DNA of 64,000 nt from Cohnella algarum (GTDB lineage: Bacteria; Bacillota; Bacilli; Paenibacillales; Paenibacillaceae), in NCBI RefSeq assembly GCF_016937515.1, contig NZ_JAFHKM010000002.1, forward strand, positions 1-64,000, read 5' to 3'. Below the pieces are notes generated by a model. It worked only from the letters and a program-made list of their open reading frames with translations. It had not been told where the DNA came from and searched no databases. A program made the translations under genes and the position numbers. This document shows, in pieces, positions 10,676-20,549 of the stretch (positions within the stretch are counted from its first letter, which is position 1; each line of letters opens with the position of its first letter).

Positions 10676-13600
10676 TTATTGCTTCGACTTCAGCAGCTTG
10701 GCCAGCATATGAGCCGCTTCCGCGCGCGTAGCCGTGTCCTGCGGCGCGAAATACGCGCCCGGCCGTCCCGCGATCGGCTTGCCGGAAATGATGCCGGCCC
10801 GGCTCATCGCTTGGGCCGCTTCCGAGGCAAACGCGGCGATCGCATCCGCGTCCGCGAAATCGGCCGCTGCCCGTTGTCCGGAAGCGTCCAATTCATGTAA
10901 CCCGCAAACCGGACAAGCATGGCCGCAAGCTGCTCGCGCGTCACGCCCGCCTTCGGATCGAAGCGCCCGTCGCCGAAGCCGCTCGCGATGCCGTTTTGCG
11001 AAGCCCAGGCAACCGCGCCCGCGAAATAGTCGCCGGCCTTCACGTCCGTAAACGAAGCTCCCGCCGTTTGCTCCGTATCCGCTCCCGCCAAACGCGCGAG
11101 CAGCAGGGCGACGTCCGCGCGGGTCAGCCCGCCGGCCGGATCGAACCGGCCGTTCCCGATGCCGCCGATGATGTCGCGAGCGGCCAAGTACGTCACGGAA
11201 TCTTTCGCGAAGCTTGCGCCGATGTCGGAGAACTCAAGCCTGTTGTAGCCGACCGCATAACGGGAAAGGTGCTCCGTTTGGAATACGAGGCGTCCGGAAG
11301 ATGCGTCGTACATGCCGTCGCGCACGATCGAAACCGCGCCGTCTTCCGAAAGGTAAAGCGCGACGATCGCGTTCGGATCTTCGCCTGCACCCGGGGAATA
11401 CGGCAAGCCTACGCCGATCGTGCCGCCGCCCAGGTTCGACAGCGTCCGGCCTCCGACGGTCAGCGTCAAGTCGACGACGGAGCGGTTGCCGATCAGCGTT
11501 TCCGCGATTTGCCGTCCTGCCGGCGTCAGTTCGCCGAACGACGAGCCGGACGCGACCGTCCCGATCGTCACGACAAGGTCGTCGTCGCCCGCTTCCGCAG
11601 CTGCGGCCGCAAACGCGTCCCGGTCCAGCGAAATCGTGCCGAGGTCCGTTTCGAAGACGACCGTGCCGGCGGAGCTGCCCGTTATCGCCGTCAGCGCCGC
11701 GGCGGGCACGGTCAGCTCGACTTGCCGAGCCGTTTCCCCGGCCCGCACCCGAATGACAAGCTCCCCGCCCTCGGCGGATTCCAGCGCTTTAATCGCCGCC
11801 TCGACCGTCTCTTCCGAAAGAGCTGCCGTCGCCTTGCCTGCCGCATCGGTCTCGACGTTCACGACCGCCACGACTTTGCCGTCTTCAACGGACGGCGTCT
11901 CCGTTCCCGGTTGTTCCGTACCGTTGCCCGTTCCCGTGCCCGGAACCGGAACCGGGGCCGGATTGACGGCGTCGGCCGGCGCTACCGTCACCGTCGCCTC
12001 CGCCAAGCCGTAGCCGTCGCCGCTGAACGCGGAGATGACGGCGGTTCCGGCAGCGACCGGCGCGACGTTTCCGTTCGCATCGACCGTAGCCACGCCCGGA
12101 TCGGACGAGCTCCAGGTTACGGCCGCCGCGTCGCCGCCTTCGACCGTCGCCTTAAGCGTTCCCGCCGCTCCGCCGACTTTAAGCGACAAAGCGCTTTGAT
12201 CCAGCGTCACCTTGGCTGCTTCCACCTGATACACCGCCACCGTGCCGCCGACTTCGTTGGCGACGAGCAGCAGCGGCCGCCCCGTCGGGCTGTCCGCCGC
12301 CGGGATGAACTCCAGTCCCTCGGGCCCGAGTCGGTCAAATTGTCTTCCATCGCGAACTCGCGGGTGTTGAAATAATTGACGAACACCGGTGCCGCCGGAT
12401 CGGTGACATCGTAGGTCATGACGCCGCCGATTCGCTCCAGGCCGACGAAGGCGAGCGCCCGCTTGCCGACTTTTCCGACCGTGACGTATTCCGGCTCCGG
12501 CCCTTTTTTCTCGCTTCGGCTGTCCAATGACGTATTGCTGTTGCTGGCGTTAAAATAATCCGGCAGCCGCTCGGCCGTAATTTTTTCGAAATCGTTGCCG
12601 CTGTCGTACACCTGCTCCATCGTCTCCGCGTCCCATATCGAGAAGGAACGGCCGCCGAACAAATAAATGCCGTCCGTGCCTTCGTCGGTTTTCGCTTCGA
12701 CATCGTCATAATCCGACTTGCCGGCCAGGAACAATGCCGCCGCCGACTCCGGATCGAGCGCGGCCTTCAAATCGCCGACGTCGCTGGCGTTTTCCTTGCC
12801 CGGCCATTCCGTCGCGTCGCCTTCGTTCGCCGTGAAGAGATACGTTTTCCCGCCGGTCGTGTATTCGGAAATGCCATCCGGCATGTAGACGCCGTAGAAC
12901 GGAACGTTTTCCAGCTTGATTTCCCCGTCCTTGACCAGGTCTAGCGCATTGCGGGGATCGTTCAGATCCTTGTAGCCCAGCCCTTTGACATACAGCACTT
13001 TGGCGCTCGCGATATCGATCGCGGCGATCGCGTTGTTTTCCTGCAGGCTGACGAACGCCGTTTTTTGATCCTCGGAAAGCTCGATGTACTCGGGCTCGAG
13101 ATCGAATACCGCGTCTTCCTTGCTGCCTTTGCCCATAATGAAGTTCGTTTCCGGATCGGCGGCTCCGCGAATGTGGACGAGATCGTCGATGACCGACGGA
13201 TCGTCGAATTTGACGCGAACCGTTTCCTTCGCGACCGTGTCGACGATCGTCACGCTGCCTTCCGGATCGCCCGCCTCCGTGCGGGGCTCCCCTTCGTCCG
13301 CCGTCAAAATGTACCTGCCGTCGTCGCTGAACTTCACCATATCCGGCTGAACGCCCGTCTCGTACGATTCGAGCGGCTTGCCGTCGTAGTCGAGCACGAG
13401 CACCTTGCCGTTTTTCATGGCGTCCGCTTCCTGTACCGCCACGGCGACCCGTTTCGTCGCGGTATTGATATCGACGCTCGTCAAATCCCCGTAAACGAAC
13501 CCGTCGACTTCCGCCAGCTTTTCGACCAGCACGCTCGTTTCCTTCTCCGGGTTCGCGCCGCCGTTCAGCTTCACGATATCGAGGGTCGCCGGGTCGGCGG

Positions 13601-14798
13601 AGCCGTTCACCAAATAAAACTTGCCGTTATCGCGATTGTATTTGACGATTTCGGCCAAGCCGCCGTCCTCGCTCGTCACGCCGACGGAATAGCCGCCCAG
13701 CTTCGTCATGCCGAGAAGATCGGGCATCGCCAGCGCGGGCGCTTCCTTCACCGCAAGCGTAAACTCGCGAGCAAGTTGCAGCCGCGGCTCCGAGCTGTCG
13801 TAAACGGAGACGGAGACCGACGCCGTGCCGGCTTCAAGCGGCGTGCCGGCAATCGTTCCGGAGGCGGCGTCGATGTCCAGTCCGCCGGGCAGGCCGCTCG
13901 CTTCGAACGTATACGGAGCCGCGCCGCCGTAAACGGAGAGGGCCGCCGAATACGGCCGGCCGACCGTCGCGTCCGCGAGCGTTTCCGTCGCAAGCCCGAG
14001 CGCCGGAGCCTCGGCTCCCCAAGCGCCGTCCGCGCCGCTGCGCGGGCGGTTTTCCGCAAAGGTCGCGTCCCCTTCCTCCTCGTAGCCGATTTGCTCGAAA
14101 TCCGCCTTGTTGTTGTCCGTGTCGGCAAACGACTCGCGGCGCACCGACTTCTTCTTGGACGTCCCTTCCGCCTTGCCGGTCGGATAGTCCGTTTCGTAGC
14201 CGTCGATCGTCAGGCCGTTGTCGTTGCCGGCCGTTCCGATCATGTCGACGTAGCCTTCCGGCTTATCGGCGAACGGATTGACGACGCCGTCCAGCGACGA
14301 AGCCCCGCCGCTCATCAGCACGACCTTCATCCCTTTATTGTAAAAAAACGCATCGGACCACGTCTTATCGCCCTTGCCGCGAATATCGCTGACGAACGAA
14401 TCGTCGGATTGGCCGTCGACGACAAGATAAGACGAACGGGCGCCGATCGTTCCGGTCAGGTCGAGCTTGATCCAGGTGCCGGACGCCATCGTCGGGTCCG
14501 CATAATGAAGCGTCCAACCGTTCAGGTCCACGTCATCGTCCGTAGGGTTATAGAGCTCGATGAAGCCGTTGGAGAAGAAACGATCGCTCGCCCCTTCCGC
14601 TCCGCCCCCGTACGCCTGATGGATGACGACGTGCGGCACCGCGACGTCGTAGCTGCCGTCCGCCGCATACGGAACGCCGGAAATCGCCCCGGCGGCACCG
14701 CCTTCGGCAGCGGAAGCCGGAAGCGCCGCCATGGCCCCGCCCAGCAGCATTTCCGCGGCGAGGAAGAAAGAGAGTACTTTTTTGCTTGTCCGATTCAA
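10676..14798 (-). CDS. SLH-anchored choice-of-anchor I exoprotein (frameshifted)
   Basis: About 1370 residues. A signal peptide ([16 protein letters not shown] to ALPASAA) is followed by a lamin-tail domain ([17 protein letters not shown]), a putative Ig domain ([19 protein letters not shown]), a beta-propeller of the choice-of-anchor I type ([20 protein letters not shown]), a bacterial Ig-like domain ([17 protein letters not shown]), and three SLH repeats (for example [20 protein letters not shown]) that should bind cell-wall polymer. The TTG start at 14798 is chosen because AGGAG precedes it and the signal peptide follows. Breaks at 12322-12324 (GGG; one extra G restores DSGPEGLEF) and near 10880 split it into three open frames. 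Propellers of this type often accompany phosphatase or nuclease activities, but no catalytic residues are assigned. Confidence 0.82.
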
Positions 14799-14835
14799 GA
14801 GTCCAACACTCCTATGCTGAAATGATGTTTTGTCC

Positions 14836-14889
14836 AGTATAGACGCGTTGTGTGCGCAAACTTGCAACCTTTCGTTAAGGGAATGTAAA
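14836..14889 (-). promoter_or_regulatory. Candidate Pho box and -10 of the SLH exoprotein
   Basis: On the minus strand four hexamers, TTTACA (14884-14889), TTAACG (14873-14878), TTGCAA (14862-14867) and CGCACA (14851-14856), are each separated by exactly 5 nt. This matches the spacing of PhoP-binding TTAACA-type repeats in Bacillus. A -10-like TATACT (14836-14841) follows, without a well-placed -35. Confidence 0.5.
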
Positions 14890-14941
14890 TTCGAACGAGA
14901 AATATAATGTCGGAATTTTTTAATAATTGCTTACATTCTCA

Positions 14942-14971
14942 TTGACAGTAAAAAACCGGCGCCTTTATAAT
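14942..14971 (+). promoter_or_regulatory. SigA-type promoter of tatA
   Basis: TTGACA (14942-14947), 18-nt spacer, TATAAT (14966-14971): a near-perfect consensus promoter reading into tatA, divergent from the SLH exoprotein gene. Confidence 0.75.
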
Positions 14972-14988
14972 CGGAGTGTAAAATACAT

Positions 14989-15035
14989 CAACTGATTTAT
15001 ATTTACATTTAATTACTATATTTTTAAATCAGTTG
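14989..15035 (+). promoter_or_regulatory. 11-bp inverted repeat in the tatA leader
   Basis: CAACTGATTTA (14989-14999) and TAAATCAGTTG (15025-15035) are perfect inverted copies around a 25-nt AT-rich loop. They lie between the promoter and the AAGGAGG ribosome site, so the structure would form in the mRNA leader or act as an operator. Confidence 0.6.
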
Positions 15036-15063
15036 GGAATCAATGAGAGAAAGGAGGTACACG

Positions 15064-15258
15064 ATGCCGACGATCGGAGCCACGGGCATCATTTTGCTTG
15101 TCGCCATCGCCTTGCTGCTGTTCGGTCCGAAAAAATTGCCGGAGCTGGGCCGGGCCGTCGGGACGACGATCCGCGAATTCCGCAGCGGCAGCAAAGCGCT
15201 GCTTGCGGAAACGGACAAGCCCTCAGACCGGGACGAGAGCAAAAGCGGCAATTCCTGA
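15064..15258 (+). CDS. tatA: TatA/TatE-type Tat translocase subunit
   Basis: A 64-residue protein with a single N-terminal membrane helix (IILLVAIALLLFGPKKLPEL), the FGPKKLPELGR hinge diagnostic of TatA, an amphipathic helix (GRAVGTTIREFRSG) and a charged tail. TatA oligomers form the pore of the twin-arginine pathway. The start at 15064 follows AAAGGAGG. The next gene, 38 nt downstream, encodes a twin-arginine substrate, so the pair probably forms a dedicated export operon. No tatC lies in the window; TatC would have to come from elsewhere. Confidence 0.92.
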   Translation: MPTIGATGIILLVAIALLLFGPKKLPELGRAVGTTIREFRSGSKALLAETDKPSDRDESKSGNS

Positions 15259-15296
15259 ACTCGAGACGGAACAAACTCAACCAAGGAGGGACTTTC

Positions 15297-17638
15297 ATGA
15301 ATCAGGAATACATCAGCAAACCGGAAAACCCGCAATCGAATTCGCCTGAGTCTCGGGCGCCATCGACAACGGAGAACCTGGCTCCCGAGGCGATCAGCCG
15401 CCGCAAAATGCTGCGCGTGCTTGGCCTGGGCGGAGCCATGCTGGCCGGAAGCGCCCTTCTGTCCAACTTCTCGTTCGCCGCTACCGAGGGTCAGGCCGAA
15501 GGCAAAGGCAGCGCCTCGCCGGACACGATGCTCCGGGTTTCGAGCGTCGACGAGCTGCTTGCCCTGCCGAACGGCCGGCTCAAGGACGGGACGCTGGCGT
15601 TCGTCGGCGGCTACCGGACGGCGGGCGACGGCGGAGCGAAGCTGATGCGCTGGGCGGCGGGCAGCGCGAAGGCCGACAACGGCGGAACGGTTCACCGGCC
15701 TCCGGGAGCGGACGGATGCTGGGAAATCGTCCACGACGGGGTCGGGGATTTTCGCTGGTTCGGGATATTCGGGCCGTCTCCGAACGCGGACGACGCGCTC
15801 GACGCGCTCGTCAACGATCCCTCCATTCATCGGGTAGAAGCGCATACCGATCTCAACTTCGTTCGCCGGCATACGTTCCGCCGCAGCGGCATCGAGCTGG
15901 ATTTCGGCGGCCATCTGGTCACGACGGACGGAATCGAGCTCAATTCCCGCGACAACCCGTTCGGGGCGGTGCTGTTCTTCCAGGGCACGGCCGCGGGTCC
16001 GTCGCAGACCGTGACGCTCGGCTCCGACATTCCGGAAGGGAGCGACATTCTCGCGGTGAGCGACGCCTCGGCGTTTCAGGTCGAGGACTGGTGGATCGCC
16101 AAAGTGAACAACAATCCGGGCGGCGGCGCGCAGCGGGAGCTCGATTACCTGCTCAAGGTAACCGAGATCGTTTCGGCGAACCGCGTTCGCGTCAACTACA
16201 AGCTCGGCTGGACGCTTGCTGCCGGACGGACGATTACATATACGAAAATGAATCCGGTCTTCCGGTGCAACGTGCGGAACATGCGGTTTGCGGGCGTCCC
16301 CGTGCCGCCGACGACGTCCACGAGCGTGCGGCCCTTCGAGACGTGGGACCAGATCGGCTCCAATCCCGTCGCCTACGAATTCGCGGTCGAGTGCGACGTA
16401 TCCGGCATCCGCGCGACAAAAGTATTTTGGCCGGTCATCCAGCGCCGCTACAATTCCCATTACATAACCGAACGGTGCGAGCTGATCAACCCCGAAGAAC
16501 GGGATTGGGGCGGTACGGGCTACCTGACGCAGCAAATCAACGTGCTTTACGCCCACGTCCGGGACTGCAACACGAGCAACGCCAGGCACTTGAACGATTT
16601 TACGTGCGCCGCCTACAGCATGGTCGAAAACTGCCACGGCGACGGGGACGACTACGGCCCGTTCGTCACGCACGGCCAATACGAGCACGATCTCGTCTAC
16701 ATCGGCAATTCGGGCCTGATGTCGTTCGCGAACAGCGGCACGACCTGGGGCGACAGCGCCAAGCGGATCACCGTGAAGAAGCACATCGCCTCCCGGATTG
16801 TCGCGCACAAGATGCTGACGGATTTGACGCTGGAGGACTGCCACGCCGTCTACAAGGACGGACTCTCGAACTCCGGATCGATCTGGGCGAACGCCGACGG
16901 CCTGCAAATGCGGGGCTGCACGGCGGAGAGGATGCTGACGTTGTCCCGAAGCTCGTCCCGCTCCAAACGCCGAAACGTCATCGACGGCTGCTCGTTCGGC
17001 ATGCTGAGCGGCTACGAGATCGCGCGGCCGGTGCGGAGCGCGGCGGTCGGCAATTTGCCCGTCAACGATGATGTGATGTTTACGGGTTGCGTGTTCAACA
17101 ATGTCGAAGACGTCAACATCGGCAGCATCAATCGCCTGACGCTTATCAACACCTGGTTCAAGGGGGCGTCCCCGGCGACGGGCAAGGTTCGGGTAGGCAG
17201 CAAGGAAATCGTCATGCTCGGCGGCGGGTTTCAGGATTGCGGCTTCGTTCTGACCGGCGCTTGGGACAAGGCGGAAACCGGTGTCTACGCCCAGAGCGTC
17301 ACGGTCGGCGGGGGGCGTCGTTCGGCGGAACGAACGGGGAACTGGCCTTCTTCAAAACGGTCGAGCCGGACAACGCCGTTTCGTTCAGCTTCGCCGACTG
17401 CAACAGCGAGGCCGCAAGCGGTCAGACGGCCCACTTTCATATCGAAGGAACGGGCCATCGCCTGCGCGCCGTCGGCGCCCGCTTCAAAGGCGGAAAATAC
17501 GTTGCGGCAAACGGCGGCTTCGGAGGCACGAGCTACTTCTACATGGCGTCCTGCGTCGAGGAGAGCGTGGACAGAGCCTCCTTGCCGGACGAAACGAACG
17601 AAACGGTGAAGCACTCCTCGAGCAATCTGATTTTTTAG
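15297..17638 (+). CDS. Tat-exported parallel beta-helix protein (one frameshift)
   Basis: About 780 residues. The N-terminus carries a twin-arginine signal (SRRKMLRVLGLGGAMLAGSA), so it should be exported folded by the Tat system encoded just upstream. The rest is rich in Asn/Gly/Asp repeats of the right-handed beta-helix type (pectate-lyase-like superfamily), as in exopolysaccharide lyases and phage tail depolymerases. No catalytic triad could be assigned, so the substrate is unknown. The start at 15297 has AAGGAGGG at good spacing. The frame breaks at a run of six G (17310-17315); one extra G joins VTVGGG to ASFGGTNGELAFF and the frame then reads to the stop at 17638. Confidence 0.72.
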
Positions 17639-17732
17639 AAATACGCTGACGGCATCCTTGGAAAAACAAGAACTCCCGGGGATCTGCCGGATCGGCAGCC
17701 TGCGCGCGGCGGTGAAATGGGCAGCCACGGCT

Positions 17733-17960
17733 CAATTGGATCGTTTCCATGCATGCAGAGGCGGCAAGATGAGTCATTTTTACTCAACCGCGTACGGCTG
17801 GATGCGTTTGGCGGGTCAAGTTGAGTCGCCACGACGCAACCGGATCGTTTCCATGCATGCAGAAGCGGCAAGATGAGTCATTTTTACTCAACTGCGTACG
17901 GCTGGATGCGTTTGGCGGGTCAAGTTGAGTCGCCACGACTCAATTGGACCCGCGGGAGGC
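17733..17960. repeat. 104-bp tandem repeat (two full copies plus ends)
   Basis: GGATCGTTTCCATGCATGCAG recurs at 17738 and 17842, and the start of a third copy follows at 17946 (period 104). Each unit contains TGAGTCATTTTTACTCA, a short hairpin. The unit junction reads TTGAGTCG-CCA-CGACTCAA, a perfect 8-bp palindrome at the second junction (about 17922-17940). The rest of the 17640-18090 gap shows further small hairpins (ACCGCT..AGCGGT near 18010) but no gene. Confidence 0.85.
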
Positions 17961-18096
17961 CGAGCCGACTTCCGGAGTAGACTGGGGAGATGCCTCTGAA
18001 TACATGTACCGCTACCAGAGCGGTGCGTCTGAGCCCGGCAAGCTTGCCAGGCGCTTTCGCAGGATGCACGTTACTTTCCTTCTTACGAAAAAGAAG

Positions 18097-18142
18097 CGGC
18101 GGCGGACAACGGACGTTCATGTCCGGATCCGCCGCCGTTTTT
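18097..18142. terminator. Bidirectional rho-independent terminator
   Basis: CGGCGGCGGA (18097-18106) pairs with TCCGCCGCCG (18128-18137), with an inner CGGAC/GTCCG stem, then T5 (18138-18142). An A-rich stretch on the other side lets it also serve the minus-strand lactonase gene. Confidence 0.85.
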
Positions 18143-18213
18143 GGGTTTAAAAACCGGCGCCCCAGGCGTACTTGCCTGGCATGCCCGGGAAAAGCAGATG
18201 CCGCCCGCCGTCC

Positions 18214-19272
18214 TCAGAGGTTCGCGATTTTCAGGCAAACGGGCTTGGCGATCTCGATCTGCGAGCCGACCGGCACGGGGATTCCCTGCTCGTTCAGCCG
18301 GAAGGCGACGATCGAGCCCGAATCCTGATTGGCGGCGAAAAGCCAGTCGTTTCCGACGACGGCGAAATTTCGCGGCATCCGGCCCCCGCACGGTACCTGT
18401 CCCTGCGCTTCGAGCGTTCCGTCCGCGGCGACGCGAAAGACGGCAATGCTGTCGTGTCCGCGATTGGATGCGTAAACCCGCGTGCCGGAGGCGTTCAAAT
18501 GGATGTCCGCGCACGTGTTGTCCCCCGCAAAATCGGCCGGCAGCGTCGTCGTCGTTTGCAGCAGCGAAAGAGAGCCGTCGTCCGCCCGGTAACGCCATAC
18601 CGACACCGCCGAGCTCAGCTCCTCGACCGAATATACGAGCGGAAGCTCCGGATGGAACGCCGCATGGCGCGGCCCCGCCCCCGGAGCGACCTCCGCTGCG
18701 CCGCGCAGCGTCAGCTTGCCCGTTTGCGCATCGAGGCGATAAACGTACAGTTTATCCGTTCCCAGGTCGGAAACGAGCCAATCGTCCGTTCCCGGAACGG
18801 CGAAAATCGAGTGCGGGTGCGGCGCCTCCTGACGATCCGCCCGAACGCCGCTTCCCTCGTGAGCGTGAAAATCGCTCATCTCGCCGATCTCTCCGTCCGC
18901 GCCGATCGGAAAGGCGAAGACGCTGCCGCCCGAATAATTGACGCCAAGGAGCCAGCGCCCCGTCCGATCCACCCCGATATGGCACGGGTCGGCTCCTTTC
19001 GTCGGTTGGCGGTTGATTTCCGTCATCGTTCGTTTTCGCCAATCGTACCGATAAGCCGCGACCGCTCCTTCCGCCGTCTCGCTGGCGGCAAAGAGCACGT
19101 TCAGCTTCGGATGCAGCGCCAAAAACGAAGGATTCGCCAGGCCTCCGGCACCTCCCGCCTTCGTCCAGCTTTCCGTTACCGCATCCCATTCGAACATTCC
19201 GATTCCTTCCGCCTCGGCAGTCGCGTATGTCCCCGCAAAAACGGCAATCCGGCCGCTGCTTTTTTCCGCCAA
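18214..19272 (-). CDS. pgl: Lactonase-family beta-propeller protein (6-phosphogluconolactonase-like)
   Basis: An intact gene of about 350 codons in the seven-bladed propeller lactonase family, whose members hydrolyse 6-phosphogluconolactone in the oxidative pentose phosphate pathway. Typical motifs are FAGTYA near the start, NPSFLALHP, DPCHIGVDRTGRWLLGVNY, HPHSIFAVPG, GAGPRHAAFHPELPLVY and RGHDSIAVF. The TTG start at 19272 is preferred because GGGAGGAG lies 6 nt upstream; the longer frame to 19302 would bury that site. It faces the plus-strand beta-helix gene across a shared terminator. The symbol is given by family; in vivo substrate is inferred. Confidence 0.82.
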   Translation of the reverse strand: MAEKSSGRIAVFAGTYATAEAEGIGMFEWDAVTESWTKAGGAGGLANPSFLALHPKLNVLFAASETAEGAVAAYRYDWRKRTMTEINRQPTKGADPCHIGVDRTGRWLLGVNYSGGSVFAFPIGADGEIGEMSDFHAHEGSGVRADRQEAPHPHSIFAVPGTDDWLVSDLGTDKLYVYRLDAQTGKLTLRGAAEVAPGAGPRHAAFHPELPLVYSVEELSSAVSVWRYRADDGSLSLLQTTTTLPADFAGDNTCADIHLNASGTRVYASNRGHDSIAVFRVAADGTLEAQGQVPCGGRMPRNFAVVGNDWLFAANQDSGSIVAFRLNEQGIPVPVGSQIEIAKPVCLKIANL

Positions 19273-19346
19273 ATCGATCTCCTCCCGCCTTGATCCCGCC
19301 AACGGGCGATCGGCAACCCTTTAGCCGCCCGTTCGCTATGAATACA

Positions 19347-19375
19347 AGTCTAGCGCCCGGAATCTTCCAGTTCAA
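19347..19375 (-). promoter_or_regulatory. SigA-type promoter of the lactonase gene
   Basis: On the minus strand TTGAAC (19370-19375), 17-nt spacer, TAGACT (19347-19352). Position fits the gene starting at 19272. Confidence 0.55.
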
Positions 19376-19641
19376 GAGAAAAAAGCCGAGATAGCGTGAA
19401 CAGGAAGATTTCATTAACGTTTTCATAGATTCGCGGCGGGCCCGGTCGGGTAAAAAAAGACAGAGAGGAACGAACCTTTCCCGTTCCGCTTCGGGAACCG
19501 GTCATGGACGGCTTAGCCGTCATTCCCTCCATTATCGGAGGGGCCGTTCTCGTTTTTCTGTCAGGCTTGTTCGGAAAGGCGCTTCGCAACGCAAACGAAG
19601 GGTTCATCGCAAGCTACATCGATAAAAAGGAGGCGTTTCAC

Positions 19642-19953
19642 ATGGCAGAACGTCAAAACAGCGGCAACGGACTGATGAAGGGCGCCGTTATCGGCGCGAC
19701 GATCGGCGCGGCGGCGGCCTTGCTTTTGGCTCCGAAGGCGGGTCGCGAGCTTCGCGGGGATATCCGGGACACGTATATCCGGTCGAAGGACAAAACCAGG
19801 CAGCTCGCAAGCGAAGCCGGCGCGAAAACGCAGGAGGTCGCGCATCAGGTCGTCCGGCACGCGTCGGACCTCGCCGGCAAAACGCGCGCCGCCCTCCAAT
19901 CCGCCAAGGATGATGCGCAAACCGCGATGGCGGAAGAGCAAAAACCGAACTGA
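19642..19953 (+). CDS. YtxH-domain small membrane/stress protein
   Basis: A 103-residue protein. An N-terminal Gly/Ala-rich hydrophobic helix (GAVIGATIGAAAALLLAPK, about residues 13-32) ends in the APKAGRELR motif typical of YtxH-like proteins. A long amphipathic helical tail rich in Lys, Ala and Gln follows. Homologues in Bacillus are stress-induced. The start at 19642 follows AAAAAGGAGG. I searched its upstream region for a SigB promoter and found no good match. The 340 nt before it otherwise hold only the lactonase promoter and leader. Confidence 0.75.
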   Translation: MAERQNSGNGLMKGAVIGATIGAAAALLLAPKAGRELRGDIRDTYIRSKDKTRQLASEAGAKTQEVAHQVVRHASDLAGKTRAALQSAKDDAQTAMAEEQKPN

Positions 19954-20000
19954 CGCCAAAAGCCGCTTCCCGCCCCCGGCGGGTGGCGGCTTTTGGCGTT
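19953..20000 (+). terminator. Stem-loop terminator after ytxH
   Basis: ACGCCAAAAGCCGC (19953-19966) pairs with GCGGCTTTTGGCGT (19986-19999), directly at the stop codon. The AAAA/TTTT within the stem allows function in either direction. Confidence 0.6.
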
Positions 20001-20024
20001 CCCGCCCCTCCGCCGTCTGCGCGC

Positions 20025-20310
20025 CATGCAGCCCAACCATGCACCTGCTAGCCCGCCAAACCCGCCGCCCACTTGCCATGTAGTCCGTCATGTCCCCTTC
20101 TCGGCCGCCAAACCCGCCGCCGACTCGACATGTAGTCCATCCAATCCCCTTCCAGCCCACCAAACCAGCCGCCAACTCGCCATGTAGTCCGTCCTGTCCC
20201 CTTCTCGGCCGCCAAACCCGCCGCCGACTCGACATGTAGTCCATCCAATCCCCTTCTAGCCCACCAAACCAGCCGCCAACTCGCCATGTAGTCCGTCCTG
20301 TCCCCTTCTT
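20025..20310. repeat. CATGTAG repeat array 2 (52-nt period, six copies)
   Basis: CATGTAG begins at 20077, 20129, 20181, 20233 and 20285, exactly 52 nt apart. A degenerate CATGCAG at 20025 keeps the phase. Two unit types alternate (CATGTAGTCCGTCCTGTCCC and CATGTAGTCCATCCAATCCC), giving a 104-nt higher-order period. It lies between the converging ytxH and sigB-operon ends. The remaining ~150 nt to 20458 show nothing recognisable. Confidence 0.92.
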
Positions 20311-20458
20311 TTCCCCCACACCGGCGCTAACCCGATCATTTAACTCCCCGAAACCTGCTGAGCGAAGGGGATATCGCGAAGAGGCGGTCTTTGCCCGGAC
20401 GACAAGCCCCGCGCCTTCAACGTCCCCGCTCGCGTCCCGCTTCCCGCCGCAAACAAAT

Positions 20459-20511
20459 GCCCTCTCGCGGCGGTGCCTTGCGAATGCAAAGGCTTTCTGC
20501 CGCGAGAGGGC
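20459..20511 (-). terminator. Terminator of the sigB operon
   Basis: GCCCTCTCGCGGC (20459-20471) and GCCGCGAGAGGGC (20499-20511) form a perfect 13-bp stem with an inner GCCTT/AAGGC stem. On the minus strand it is followed by ATTTGTTTG, a moderately T-rich tail. Confidence 0.7.
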
Positions 20512-20549
20512 GACGGTTTGCGAGTCTGCTGCGATGAATAGAAGCCGCA

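Noticed and set aside
19380..19641. SigB promoter before ytxH
   Set aside because: GTTTTC and GGGTAA are present but 23 nt apart, too far for SigB.
17733..20310. Link between the 104-bp repeat and the 2 x 52-nt period of array 2
   Set aside because: The lengths agree but the sequences do not align, so I treat it as coincidence.
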